This document shows, piece after piece, positions 28,092 to 36,545 of a DNA stretch of 64,000 nt; the stretch's first letter is position 1, and each line of letters opens with the position of its first letter. The DNA lies in contig NZ_RCZD01000017.1 in assembly GCF_006438725.1 (NCBI RefSeq), positions 5,482 to 69,481 on the forward strand, written 5' to 3'. The notes beneath the pieces are model-generated. The model had not been told where the DNA came from and did not search any database. It worked only from the letters and a program-made list of their open reading frames with translations. The stretch is from Ewingella americana. GTDB taxonomy: Bacteria > Pseudomonadota > Gammaproteobacteria > Enterobacterales > Enterobacteriaceae. The translations under genes and the position numbers were made by a program.

Positions 28092-28249
28092 TTCCGATTT
28101 TTAAATTCAACTTCAACTTCAAATTCAACTTCAACTTCAACTTCAACTTCAAAGTCGTGGGCGTCGGCCCACACCGACCAGAGACCCGCAATCGCGCGGG
28201 TCTCTGGACTCTACGCTCTTTTAAAAACAGCAGCTGCGCAGGTCACAAT

Positions 28250-28380
28250 GGCCGTGTTTCAGTGACCAGGACGATAGCCGCAAACTCCGCCGCTCCGCGG
28301 TTCTCTCATTGCGGGTTACAACCCGCGAAAAAAGATTCGCGGTTTTCCACCTCTTATTCGACGTCGTTTTGAACGCGGCC
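28250..28380 (+). repeat. Repeat unit M1, copy A
   Basis: A 131-bp unit starting GGCCGTGTTTCAG and ending GAACGCGGCC, so its ends are near-perfect inverted repeats. It contains the internal hairpin GCGGGTT-AC-AACCCGC. It is closely similar to the reverse complement of 47511-47641 and more distantly to unit M2. Confidence 0.8.
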
Positions 28381-28456
28381 GGAGCTTTTTCAAATTCAAA
28401 ACCGATCTGCTTATCTGCTTATCTGTTTATCTGCTTTTGTCTTTTCAAAAAGCCAA

Positions 28457-28586
28457 GGCCGCATTCAAAAATGTCACCGGCAAGTCGGTGGCGAGACAAC
28501 GTCTTTACCGTTGGCTCAAACCCGCAGCCGGGAATCGCGGAGCGATGACATTTTGCGGCTATAACCGAGGTACCTGAAACACGGCC
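28457..28586 (-). repeat. Repeat unit M2, copy A
   Basis: A 130-bp unit with ends GGCCGCATTC and GAAACACGGCC, in the opposite orientation to M1. It closely matches 47318-47446 (reverse). It includes ATGTCACCGGCAAGTCGGTG and GGAATCGCGGAGCGATGACA. Confidence 0.8.
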
Positions 28587-28749
28587 ATCCCGATTCAGCG
28601 ATAGCGCGCAGTTTAAGAGCCGGGGATTCTGAAGGGGTGTGGCGATAGACACCCCTTCAGGCCAGTTTGGGTGGCAACCCAAGGTTTTGACCTTGAATTT
28701 GAATCGGAATTTAAAAATTAGCAGGTTTGGGCGGCAGCCCAAGATGATG

Positions 28750-29133
28750 TTAAACCATCAGGCTGACGTGAGCCGCCACAATTTTCCAGCCACTCGGCAT
28801 CTTCACCCATGTCTGCTGCTGACGACCAACACGGTCAGCGCCTTCGCGCCGAAACTCGGTGCTGGCGACGGCCATGTCATCGCCAAACGTGGTGATGGTG
28901 GTGTTGACTAACTCACGGTCGAGGCCCTGCGACGGGCGCGCGGCGCGGAACGCGCGGATAGCGTCGATGCCGTAGAGATTCTCACCCACGCCGTAGCGTA
29001 CGGTGCGTGGATCGTGCCAGAACAACTCGTCAAGCACGTCGGTGTCGTTGCTGATCAATGCCTGTTCATAACGGTAAAACGCCGCATTCATTTCGGCCAG
29101 AATCGCCGGGCGGTCGATGTTATCTGTTTTCAT
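28750..29133 (-). CDS. hpxZ: Oxalurate catabolism protein HpxZ (AtzH/NTF2-like)
   Basis: A 127-residue SnoaL/NTF2-like protein (DUF3225 type) with FYRYEQALISNDTDVLDELFWHD and QQQTWVKMPSGWKIVAAHVS. In Klebsiella it is encoded with hpxWXY; AtzH of cyanurate catabolism is a relative. Its exact role is uncertain; it probably assists the HpxY-HpxX amidase. It is the last gene of the hpxWXYZ operon, 19 bp after hpxY. Confidence 0.85.
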   Translation of the reverse strand: MKTDNIDRPAILAEMNAAFYRYEQALISNDTDVLDELFWHDPRTVRYGVGENLYGIDAIRAFRAARPSQGLDRELVNTTITTFGDDMAVASTEFRREGADRVGRQQQTWVKMPSGWKIVAAHVSLMV

Positions 29134-29152
29134 TCTGCGTTCTCTGGTTAAT

Positions 29153-30553
29153 TTATGCTGTCACCGGTGAGGTAAATACCTTCACCAAACCCTGTTGCTC
29201 GAGTGCCCAGGCGGCGCGCAGGCACAGGTCTTCCCTCCATGGTGGGGCGATCAGTTGTAAACCGATCGGCAAACCGCTGGCGGTTATTATAGGTACCGAC
29301 ACCACCGGTAAACCAAGGAAAGAGATCGGCTGCGTCAGCATTCCCATGCTGGCGCGGGTGGGCAGGTCGGTATCGTTAATGCGAATGATGTCCTGACCAA
29401 TCAACGTAGCGCTGCATGGCGTGGACGGCGCGATCAGAATATCCCAGTGTTCGAACAGCGTTAAAACCTGCTGCTGGAACTGGTGGCGAAAACGCTGCGC
29501 CTGAACATACCACGCGGCGGGGATCATCGCCCCGGCTAATAAGCGTTCACGTGATAATGGTTCGAATTGTCCGGGAATTGTGCGCAGTAGCGGTAAATAC
29601 TGGTTGCCACCTTCGGATGCGGTGATCACAAACGCCGCCGAGCGGGCCAGTTCGGCCTGTGGCATCTCAACCTCTTGCTGCGCCTCCAGCGCTTTTGCCA
29701 CCTGTTGCACGGCGGTTTTGGCATCCTCGTCACACCAGGTGGAGAAATAACCGCCGAGCACCGCAGCGCGCAAGCCCTGCTGGCCGCGCGTCAGTCGGCT
29801 GAAGGTTTCGGTGGTGGGTTTATCGGCCTGAAAGGCGTCATGCGGGTCGGTGCCCTGCATGGCGTCATACACTTGCGACAAATCAGCAGCGCAGCGCGCC
29901 ATCGGGCCGATATGGTCCAGACTGGCGACAAACGGCTGGCTGCCACTGCGCGAAATCCGCCCGAAGGTGGGTTTCAGACCGAGAATACCTGAGAGCGACG
30001 ACGGTACGCGGATCGAACCGTTGGTGTCACTGCCCAGCGTAAAATGCACCAGACCGGCGGCCACGGCGGCGGCGGAACCGCCGGAGGATCCCCCGGCAAT
30101 GCGGCTGATATCGCGCGGGTTACGCGTTACGCCATAGTGGCTGTTTTCGGTGGTGAAACCGTAGGCGTAGGCATCCATATTGAGCATGCCCGAAAGCATC
30201 GCCCCTTGGCTGGCCAGGCGCGACACCGTCCAGGCATCGGTTTTCGCCACCGGATTACTGCTGTTGAGGCTGGCTCCGGCCAGTGTCACCTCGCCGGTTA
30301 CATCGAGCAGGTTTTTGACCGCGTAAGGTATGGCGGCCAGGGGCGGTAAAGTGCCGCCGCTGGCGCGCAGCCGGTCAATCTTCGCCGCTTCGCACAGCAT
30401 CCGGTCGCGGGTGACGTGAGTGAAGGCGTTAAGCGTCGGATCGCTCTTTTCAATGTTATCCAGCGTGGCGCTGGCGATTTCGCTGGCCGACACGTCCCCG
30501 CTTTGCAGCGCATGATGCAGCTGGCTGATCGTCAAATCTTCGCAGGATTTCAT
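29153..30553 (-). CDS. hpxY: AtzE-family amidohydrolase (HpxY)
   Basis: A 466-residue amidase-signature enzyme. The catalytic Lys is in IPYAVKNLLDV, the serine-rich loop is GGSSGGSAAAVAAG, and the Ser nucleophile region is LGSDTNGSIRVPSS. AtzE enzymes need a small GatC-like partner, and hpxX lies directly upstream with a four-base overlap. In the uric acid pathway it is linked to oxalurate breakdown; the precise substrate is inferred from context. Confidence 0.85.
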   Translation of the reverse strand: MKSCEDLTISQLHHALQSGDVSASEIASATLDNIEKSDPTLNAFTHVTRDRMLCEAAKIDRLRASGGTLPPLAAIPYAVKNLLDVTGEVTLAGASLNSSNPVAKTDAWTVSRLASQGAMLSGMLNMDAYAYGFTTENSHYGVTRNPRDISRIAGGSSGGSAAAVAAGLVHFTLGSDTNGSIRVPSSLSGILGLKPTFGRISRSGSQPFVASLDHIGPMARCAADLSQVYDAMQGTDPHDAFQADKPTTETFSRLTRGQQGLRAAVLGGYFSTWCDEDAKTAVQQVAKALEAQQEVEMPQAELARSAAFVITASEGGNQYLPLLRTIPGQFEPLSRERLLAGAMIPAAWYVQAQRFRHQFQQQVLTLFEHWDILIAPSTPCSATLIGQDIIRINDTDLPTRASMGMLTQPISFLGLPVVSVPIITASGLPIGLQLIAPPWREDLCLRAAWALEQQGLVKVFTSPVTA

Positions 30554-30762
30554 GCTCTATACACCCCGGCAATTTCAAGGCGCGAGTCCAGCGGCAGCGC
30601 CATCAGCGGCTCTGCCATCTGCGCGATGCGGCTAAACTGCACCAGCACTTCCTGACGACGTGCGTCGTCGAGCTCTAGCCCGAGCACGGCTTCCATCTGG
30701 CGGGTATAGGCGGCCCAGTCGGTTACGGTCGCGCCCTTTGTCATGTTTTTTATTTCAGTCAT
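30550..30762 (-). CDS. hpxX: Small AtzG/GatC-like subunit (HpxX, DUF4089)
   Basis: A 70-residue protein with the DUF4089 pattern YTRQMEAVLGLELDDARRQEVL. It resembles AtzG, the GatC-like partner that forms a complex with AtzE. Four-base ATGA overlap with hpxY suggests balanced production of a complex. The start at 30762 has GGGGA seven bases upstream. Confidence 0.83.
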   Translation of the reverse strand: MTEIKNMTKGATVTDWAAYTRQMEAVLGLELDDARRQEVLVQFSRIAQMAEPLMALPLDSRLEIAGVYRA

Positions 30763-30785
30763 CCTGTTTCCCCTGTCAAAAATAA

Positions 30786-32372
30786 TCAGAATCCGGCGGC
30801 GCTGCCGTTACTGCGTGGGTCGAACGCGCCTTCGAACATGCCGTTGGTATGGCGCACGATAGCCCCGGCGTGGCCGACGGCTTCGCTGAAGTCAGGCAGT
30901 ATTTCAACGTCATGACCCCGCTGACGCAGCCCGGCCAGCGTGGTGTGGGCGAAGCGTCCTTCCAGTTTTAGTGAGTCCGAGCTTTCACCCCAGGTGCGGC
31001 CGAGCAGCCAGCGCGGGCCGCTGATGGCCTGCTGTAACGACTGGCCCTGCACCACGTGGCGGATAAACACCGCCGCCTGCGTTTGTGGCTGTCCGTCGCC
31101 GCCCATCGAGCCGTAAACCAGGGTGCGGCCATCGTATAAACGGGCGGCGGCCGGGTTGAGCGTATGGAAAGGTTGTTTGCCCGGCGCCAGCGCCAGCAGG
31201 TGGTCGGCGTCGAGGCTGAATGACGCACCGCGGTTTTGCCACAGCACACCGCTGCCCGGCAGAACTACGCCGCTGCCAAATTCGTGATAAATGCTCTGAA
31301 TGAAGGAGACTGCCAGCCCGCTGCTGTCCATCACGCCCATCCAGACGGTATCGCCGGGGCCTTTGCCCTTGCCCCAGTCGGCGGCGCGGTGCGGGTTAAT
31401 TCGGGTGGCGAGGGCATCGAGATAGTGTGGATCGAGCAGGCTTTGCGCGTCCTGCGTCATCATTTTCGGGTCGGTAATAAAGCGGTCACGCAGGCCGAAC
31501 GCCAGCTTGGTGGCTTCGACAATGCTGTGGATCGTGGCGCTCTCATCCATGGTTGCCAGCGGCAGGCGGTCGGTCAGGCCAAGGATCGCCAGCGACACCA
31601 GCCCCTGCGTCGGCGGCGTCAGGTTGAACACTTCGCCCTTGCTGTGTTGCAGGCGAAGCGGCGTACGGCGTTGCGGTTGGTACGCCGCCAGATCGGCGCG
31701 GGTCACTGGCATCCCGAGTTTTTCCATATTGTCGGCCATATTGTCGGCCAGTTCTCCGCGATAAAAACTCCCCAGCCCATCCTCGCACAGCATGGATAAC
31801 GTCTGGGCCAGCTGCGGCTGGGTAAAGCGGTGTCCGGCACGCGGCACTTCGCCGTTCGGCAAAAACACCTCGGCGAAAGATCGAATATCTTTCAGCTCAT
31901 GCTGTTTAGCGCGGGTCGCCGCCTCCTGCGAGGCGGTAACCGGAATGCCGTCGGCGGCGTAGCGGATGGCATCGCGCAGCAGGCGCGACAGCGGTTTTTG
32001 CTCGCCACCCAATTCCACGGAGACGTTCAGCGCTTCCTGCCAGCCGCCCACCGTACCGGCTACGGTCAGTGCGGCTTTTGGGCCACGGTGTGGTATATGG
32101 CTTTCACCGGCGTAGAAATCGAGCGTGGCGTGGGTTCCGGCGGCACCGCTGGCGTCAATGGCCACCGGGTTACCCTGCGGCGGGACAATCAGCCAGAAGC
32201 CGTCACCGCCGAGTCCGTTCATGTGCGGGTAGACCACCGCAATTGTCGCGGCGGCGGCGACCATGGCTTCAATGGCATTTCCCCCTTCGCGCAATACCGC
32301 CAGCGCGCTTTGGCTGGCGAGATGATGAGGCGTGACCGCCATACCAAGCGGCGAACTGTTACTGTTGATCAT
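30786..32372 (-). CDS. hpxW: Oxamate amidohydrolase, gamma-glutamyltransferase-like (HpxW)
   Basis: A 528-residue proenzyme of the gamma-glutamyltransferase superfamily. The expected self-cleavage site and Thr nucleophile lie in GPGDTVWMGVMDSSG, with the later motif GSMGGDGQPQ. There is no signal peptide, so it is cytoplasmic. The K. pneumoniae enzyme hydrolyses oxamate to oxalate and ammonia. The ATG at 32372 with AAAGG upstream is better than GTG 32381. A short 12-bp duplication near 31728-31752 repeats the residues NMAD. First gene of the operon, with a likely sigma-54 promoter. Confidence 0.87.
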   Translation of the reverse strand: MINSNSSPLGMAVTPHHLASQSALAVLREGGNAIEAMVAAAATIAVVYPHMNGLGGDGFWLIVPPQGNPVAIDASGAAGTHATLDFYAGESHIPHRGPKAALTVAGTVGGWQEALNVSVELGGEQKPLSRLLRDAIRYAADGIPVTASQEAATRAKQHELKDIRSFAEVFLPNGEVPRAGHRFTQPQLAQTLSMLCEDGLGSFYRGELADNMADNMEKLGMPVTRADLAAYQPQRRTPLRLQHSKGEVFNLTPPTQGLVSLAILGLTDRLPLATMDESATIHSIVEATKLAFGLRDRFITDPKMMTQDAQSLLDPHYLDALATRINPHRAADWGKGKGPGDTVWMGVMDSSGLAVSFIQSIYHEFGSGVVLPGSGVLWQNRGASFSLDADHLLALAPGKQPFHTLNPAAARLYDGRTLVYGSMGGDGQPQTQAAVFIRHVVQGQSLQQAISGPRWLLGRTWGESSDSLKLEGRFAHTTLAGLRQRGHDVEILPDFSEAVGHAGAIVRHTNGMFEGAFDPRSNGSAAGF

Positions 32373-32443
32373 GCATGACACCTTTTTTGTTTGTGCGACG
32401 CGTGCAGGGAGTGCGTCTTATGGCTGTCTTCGTCATAAGAGCA

Positions 32444-32459
32444 AGCAAGAGGTGTTCCA
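32444..32459 (-). promoter_or_regulatory. Candidate sigma-54 promoter for hpxWXYZ
   Basis: On the minus strand, TGGAACACCTCTTGCT matches the -24/-12 pattern TGGCACG-N4-TTGCW, with GG and GC exactly ten bases apart. It sits about 73 bp upstream of the hpxW start. Confidence 0.6.
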
Positions 32460-32561
32460 GATTGGCGGAGAATGGCTATTTTTGTGAATAATTTGTCTTG
32501 TAATGATAAGTAGGGCGCATGGTATGTTGCGCTGAAACGTTGGTTACAGAGAGCGGAAGAG

Positions 32562-33401
32562 ATGAAACAGATTGATGAACGCCTGCGCGAACACTATCCG
32601 GCGCTGACGCCGCAGGAGCAGCGGGTGGCGGATTTTATCTTCGCCAATATCGATGACCTGATGAGTTACAACAGTGCAGAGCTGGCGCGGCTGAGTCATG
32701 TCTCCAAGGCTACCGTCAGCCGGTTGTTTAAACGCCTTGGTTACCCGAGTTACCGCGATATGCGTGATGAAGTCCGCACCCTGCGCCAGAGCGGGATGCC
32801 GCTGACCGACAGCCGTGACGCCGTGCAGGGCAATACGCTGTTGTCGCGCCACTATAAGCAGGAGATGGCCAATCTGACCCAGTGGATTAACCAGATTGAT
32901 GAGCCGCAGTTCAGCGCCGTGATCGCCGCGCTGAGCCAGGCGCGTCAGGTGCGTCTGCTCGGTTTTCGCAACAGTTATCCGGTGGCGCTGCACCTGCGCC
33001 AGCAACTGATCCAGGTGCGGCCGGGCGTGATGATGATGCCGCAGCCGGGCCAGACGCTGGCCGAAGAGCTGGTGGATCTGACCGCGCAGGACGTGGTGAT
33101 TTTTGTGGCCTTCCGCCGCAGGCCGCGCATGGCAAAAACTATTCTGGCGCAGTTACAGGCACTGGGCGTGCCGGTGCTGCTGATTTGCGAACCGCAGGCG
33201 CAGGCGCTTACCCCGTTGGCGACCTGGCATCTGGCCGCACCGCTGGACAGCGTGTCGGCGTTTGACGCCTACTCGGCGGCGATGAGTCTGGCGAATCTGC
33301 TCAGTAACGCCTTGTTGCACGACATGCTGGCGTCAGGCCGTCAGCGCATTCACCAAATTACTGACCTCTACAGCGACCTCGACGAACTGGAACAGCGCTA
33401 A
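32562..33401 (+). CDS. hpxU: RpiR-family regulator (HpxU)
   Basis: A 279-residue regulator. The N-terminal helix-turn-helix (residues about 1-80) has SAELARLSHVSKATVSRLFKRLGY, and the C-terminal SIS domain (about 125-260) has VRLLGFRNSY. In K. pneumoniae the RpiR protein HpxU represses the allantoate genes hpxFGHIJK, which follow here in the same order. It is divergent from hpxW across 189 bp. Confidence 0.87.
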   Translation: MKQIDERLREHYPALTPQEQRVADFIFANIDDLMSYNSAELARLSHVSKATVSRLFKRLGYPSYRDMRDEVRTLRQSGMPLTDSRDAVQGNTLLSRHYKQEMANLTQWINQIDEPQFSAVIAALSQARQVRLLGFRNSYPVALHLRQQLIQVRPGVMMMPQPGQTLAEELVDLTAQDVVIFVAFRRRPRMAKTILAQLQALGVPVLLICEPQAQALTPLATWHLAAPLDSVSAFDAYSAAMSLANLLSNALLHDMLASGRQRIHQITDLYSDLDELEQR

Positions 33402-33558
33402 GCCGCGCCTTTTTGGTGCTACCGCCCATTTTTAGTGCGCACTTTGCCCCCTGAATGCCCTCTGCATGCCCGGTTACCCGGGCAGTGTATTCGGCCTATC
33501 TCCCTGGATGACCCTGTAAAACGCGACTTATCTCTCATTTCATCTGCGGCGCTCGCTT

Positions 33559-33574
33559 TGGCACATTAGTTGCA
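33559..33574 (+). promoter_or_regulatory. Sigma-54 promoter for hpxFGHIJK
   Basis: TGGCAC-ATTAG-TTGCA is a perfect -24/-12 element, 55 bp upstream of the hpxF start. It implies activation by a sigma-54 activator such as NtrC under nitrogen limitation. A clear NtrC site was not identified; an AGTGCGCACT palindrome lies about 110 bp further upstream. Confidence 0.8.
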
Positions 33575-33629
33575 GAAAGCTTATTTAAAGAATCTATCGT
33601 TTCACAAACTCAATCACCGGAGATAATCT

Positions 33630-34421
33630 ATGAACATGAACAAACGGCTGTTGGCATGGGCGGGTGCGGCACTGCTGGTTTTACAGGCATCCGGCGCGAT
33701 GGCCGATCAGTTGCAGGATATCCAGAAACGCGGCGTGCTGCGCGTGGCGATCCCGCAGGATTTCCCGCCATTTGGTTCGGTCGGTAAAGATCTGCAACCG
33801 GAAGGTTATGACATCGACATGGCGCATTACCTGGCCGACAAAATGAAACTTAAGTTGCAGCTGGTGCCGGTCAGCAGCGCCAACCGCGTGCCTTACCTGC
33901 AAACCGACAAAGTGGATCTGGTGATCTCCAGCCTTGGTAAGAACGCCGAGCGGGAAAAAGTCATCGACTTCAGCAACGCCTATGCGCCGTTCTTCCTCGG
34001 TGTTTTTGGCGCCAAAGATGACAACATGACGGCGCTGACCGGCCTGTCCGGTAAAACGGTTGGTGTAACCCGCGGCGCGGTGGAAGATCTGGCGCTGACC
34101 GATGTGGCACCGAAAGATGCCAAAATTCAGCGTTACGAAGACAACAACACCACGCTGTCGGCCTATCTGTCCGGTCAGGTGCAGTACATCGCCACCGGCA
34201 ACTTAGTGGTCGCGGCCATTGCCCGCCAAAATCCGGCCAAAGCACCTGTTTCTAAAGTGATGCTGAAAGACTCCCCATGTTTTGTTGGCCTGCGTAAAGA
34301 CGAACCGGCGCTGAAAGAGAAAGTGAATGCGCTGATTGCCGAAGCGGTAAGTGACAAAACGCTGAACACGCTTTCTGAAAAATGGATGAAAGCGCCACTG
34401 CCTGCGAATCTCGGTTCCTGA
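33630..34421 (+). CDS. hpxF: ABC transporter substrate-binding protein (HpxF)
   Basis: A 263-residue periplasmic binding protein of the amino-acid (family 3) type. It has a signal peptide ending at ASGAMA, then LQDIQKRGVLRVAIPQDFPPFG and the hinge blocks DLVISSLGKNAERE and GKTVGVTRGAVED. Allantoate or a related ureide is the likely ligand from the neighbouring enzymes. CGGAG lies eight bases before the ATG. Confidence 0.83.
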   Translation: MNMNKRLLAWAGAALLVLQASGAMADQLQDIQKRGVLRVAIPQDFPPFGSVGKDLQPEGYDIDMAHYLADKMKLKLQLVPVSSANRVPYLQTDKVDLVISSLGKNAEREKVIDFSNAYAPFFLGVFGAKDDNMTALTGLSGKTVGVTRGAVEDLALTDVAPKDAKIQRYEDNNTTLSAYLSGQVQYIATGNLVVAAIARQNPAKAPVSKVMLKDSPCFVGLRKDEPALKEKVNALIAEAVSDKTLNTLSEKWMKAPLPANLGS

Positions 34422-34442
34422 GCAGGATAGGGGAGAAGCGAC

Positions 34443-35108
34443 ATGACCTATCAGCTGAATTTTCTCGCGCTGTGGCCGTACATGCCGGAGCTGCTGTCCG
34501 GCTTGTGGACCACCATCCAGCTGACAGTAATGGCAACGGTTGGCGGCATTGCTATCGGTATCTGCGGTGCCGCCATCCGCTGCGGTAATAATAAAACGTT
34601 GCGTACGCTATGGGGCATTTACGTCGAAGCCATTCGTAATACGCCGTTTGTCGTACAACTCTTTTTTATCGTGTTTGGCTTGCCGGGCATGGGGCTGAAA
34701 ATGACTGCCGGGGAAGCGGCGCTGCTGGCGATGCTGATTAACCTCGGCGCCTACAGCACTGAAATTATTCGCGCCGGTATTCAGGTGACGCCAAACGGCC
34801 AGTGGGAAGCGGGGCGGGTGCTTGGCCTGACCCGCCGCCAGACCTTTTTGCGCGTGGTGTTACCGCCGTCGCTGAAACGTATTTATCCGGCGCTGGTCAG
34901 CCAGTGCATTATCGTGATGCTGGGTTCTTCGGTGGTGTCGCAGGTCTCTTATGAAGAGCTGACCTTCGCCGCCAACCTGATTCAGTCGCGCACCTTCCTG
35001 AGCTTCGAGGTGTATCTGGTCACCACGCTGTTCTACCTGCTGCTGTCGGTGGCGATGCGCCAGCTGCTGCTGTTCGCCGGACGCCGTTTGTTTGGGAGCT
35101 ACAGCTGA
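34443..35108 (+). CDS. hpxG: ABC transporter permease (HpxG)
   Basis: A 221-residue HisM/GlnP-type permease with about five membrane helices and the EAA loop GQWEAGRVLGLTRRQTF that contacts the ATPase. It pairs with HpxH. The stop overlaps the next start (TGATG). Confidence 0.85.
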   Translation: MTYQLNFLALWPYMPELLSGLWTTIQLTVMATVGGIAIGICGAAIRCGNNKTLRTLWGIYVEAIRNTPFVVQLFFIVFGLPGMGLKMTAGEAALLAMLINLGAYSTEIIRAGIQVTPNGQWEAGRVLGLTRRQTFLRVVLPPSLKRIYPALVSQCIIVMLGSSVVSQVSYEELTFAANLIQSRTFLSFEVYLVTTLFYLLLSVAMRQLLLFAGRRLFGSYS

Positions 35109-35761
35109 TGATGACTTTTACCGACTGGGACATCGTGCGCAACCTGCTGCTGGCGGCGCGCTGGACCATTTTACTCTCGCTGACCGCATTTATCGGCGGC
35201 ACGCTGGTGACCCTGCCGCTGCTGCTGATGCGCCTTGGCAAACGCCGCTGGCCGACGCGTTTTGTGCGTCTGTACTCCGAACTGTTTCAGGGCACACCGC
35301 TGCTGATGCAGCTGTTCCTGGCTTTCTTTGGTCTCGGCCTGTTCGGTATCGACGTCAGCCCCTGGACCGCCGCCGCGCTGGCGCTCACCTTCTACACCAG
35401 CGCCTATTTGGTGGATATCTGGAGTGGCAGTATCGACGCCTTGCCGAAAGGCCAGTGGGAAGCCTGCCGCTGTCTGGGCCTCAGTTTTGGCCAGACCTTA
35501 TGGCGCGTGGTGGCCCCGCAGGCGCTGCGCATCGCCATTGCGCCGACCGTGGGTTTTTCCGTGCAGGTGATCAAAGGCACCGCGCTGGCGTCGATTATCG
35601 GCTTCGTCGAACTGACCAAAGCCGGAACGATGCTCAATAACGTGACCTATGAACCGTTCAAAGTCTTCGGGCTGGTGGCGCTCGGCTACTTCCTGATGTG
35701 TTATCCGCTGTCGATGTACAGCCACTACCTCGAGAAAACCTTGCGTGGAGAGACAAAATAA
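35108..35761 (+). CDS. hpxH: ABC transporter permease (HpxH)
   Basis: The second permease, 217 residues, also of the polar amino-acid type, with EAA loop GQWEACRCLGLSFGQTLW and FQGTPLLMQLFL. It ends TAATG, sharing a base with the hpxI start. Confidence 0.85.
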   Translation: MMTFTDWDIVRNLLLAARWTILLSLTAFIGGTLVTLPLLLMRLGKRRWPTRFVRLYSELFQGTPLLMQLFLAFFGLGLFGIDVSPWTAAALALTFYTSAYLVDIWSGSIDALPKGQWEACRCLGLSFGQTLWRVVAPQALRIAIAPTVGFSVQVIKGTALASIIGFVELTKAGTMLNNVTYEPFKVFGLVALGYFLMCYPLSMYSHYLEKTLRGETK

Positions 35762-36510
35762 TGCCGCTTATTACCATTAACCAGGTACAAAAATATTACG
35801 GGCAGAACCATGTACTCAAAGGCGTGGATCTGGATATCGACGGCGGCGAAGTGATCTCCATCATTGGCCGCAGCGGCTCGGGTAAAAGCACCCTGCTGCG
35901 CTGCATCAACGGGCTGGAAGGGTATCAGGACGGCAGCATCAAGCTCGGCGGCATGACCATCACCGACCGCGACTCGCAGGCGCGTGACATTAGCCGTTCG
36001 GTGGGCATGGTGTTTCAGAACTTCAATCTCTTCCCGCACATGACCGCACTGGAAAACGTCATGCTGGCGCCGCGCCGGGTGCTGAAAAAATCCGCCGCCG
36101 AATGCCGTGAGCTGGCCGCGCAGATGCTGACCAAAGTCGGTCTGGCCGACCGCATGGATTACTACCCGGCCAATTTGTCCGGCGGGCAGCAACAGCGCGT
36201 GGCGATTGCCCGGGCGCTGGCGATGAACCCGAAAGTGCTGCTGTGTGATGAAATCACCTCGGCGCTCGACCCGGAGCTGGTGGGCGAAGTGCTGAAGGTG
36301 CTTGAGCAGCTGGCGAAAGAGGGCATGACGCTGGTGCTGGTGACGCACGAAATGAATTTTGCCCGCGAAGTGGGCGACCGCGTGGTGTTTATGCATCAGG
36401 GCACCGTGTGGGAACAGGGCGAAAGCCGGGCGTTGTTTGCCAATCCGCAAACCGCCGAACTCAAACAGTTTATTGCTTCGGTCAGAGGGCTGGCCGACGC
36501 CTCTGTCTGA
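35761..36510 (+). CDS. hpxI: ABC transporter ATP-binding protein (HpxI)
   Basis: A 249-residue GlnQ-type ATPase with Walker A GRSGSGKST, Q-loop VFQNFNLFPHMT, signature LSGGQQQR, Walker B VLLCDEITSALD and switch His THEM. It powers the HpxFGH importer. The TAATG junction defines the start at 35761. Confidence 0.9.
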   Translation: MPLITINQVQKYYGQNHVLKGVDLDIDGGEVISIIGRSGSGKSTLLRCINGLEGYQDGSIKLGGMTITDRDSQARDISRSVGMVFQNFNLFPHMTALENVMLAPRRVLKKSAAECRELAAQMLTKVGLADRMDYYPANLSGGQQQRVAIARALAMNPKVLLCDEITSALDPELVGEVLKVLEQLAKEGMTLVLVTHEMNFAREVGDRVVFMHQGTVWEQGESRALFANPQTAELKQFIASVRGLADASV

Positions 36511-36545
36511 AGCTGAAAAACCGCATTCCAATGTAAGGATTAATC

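Larger units (their letters stand above)
28104..28742 (+). repeat. Composite inverted-repeat element, copy A
   Basis: A gene-free stretch between convergent hpxB and hpxZ. In order: a TTCAA(C/A) hexamer run (28104-28153); hairpin GTGGGC-GTCG-GCCCAC (28157-28172); hairpin with 12-bp stem (28178-28207); unit M1 (28250-28380); a spacer with ATCTGCTT repeats; unit M2 in reverse (28457-28586); hairpin with GGCGATAG loop (28629-28660); and two hairpins TTGGGY-GGCA-RCCCAA (28667-28682 and 28727-28742). The same element occurs reversed at 47190-47830. Open frames across it are not credible. Confidence 0.85.

Noticed and set aside
28104-28153. TTCAA-type runs as a CRISPR array
   Set aside because: The units are 6 bp without unique spacers, and no cas genes are present.
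28088-28740. Open reading frames across the composite repeat (for example 28088-28372, 28419-28742) as small proteins
   Set aside because: They run over simple hexamer repeats and hairpins, lack ribosome binding sites, and the matching frames are not kept in the second copy at 47190-47830.
31728-31752. A 12-bp direct duplication in hpxW as a possible disruption
   Set aside because: It keeps the frame (adds four residues) and lies in a variable surface region, so the gene remains intact.
33402-33558. NtrC enhancer sites upstream of hpxF
   Set aside because: Only half-site-like GGTGC and an AGTGCGCACT palindrome were seen; spacing does not fit the consensus well enough to call.
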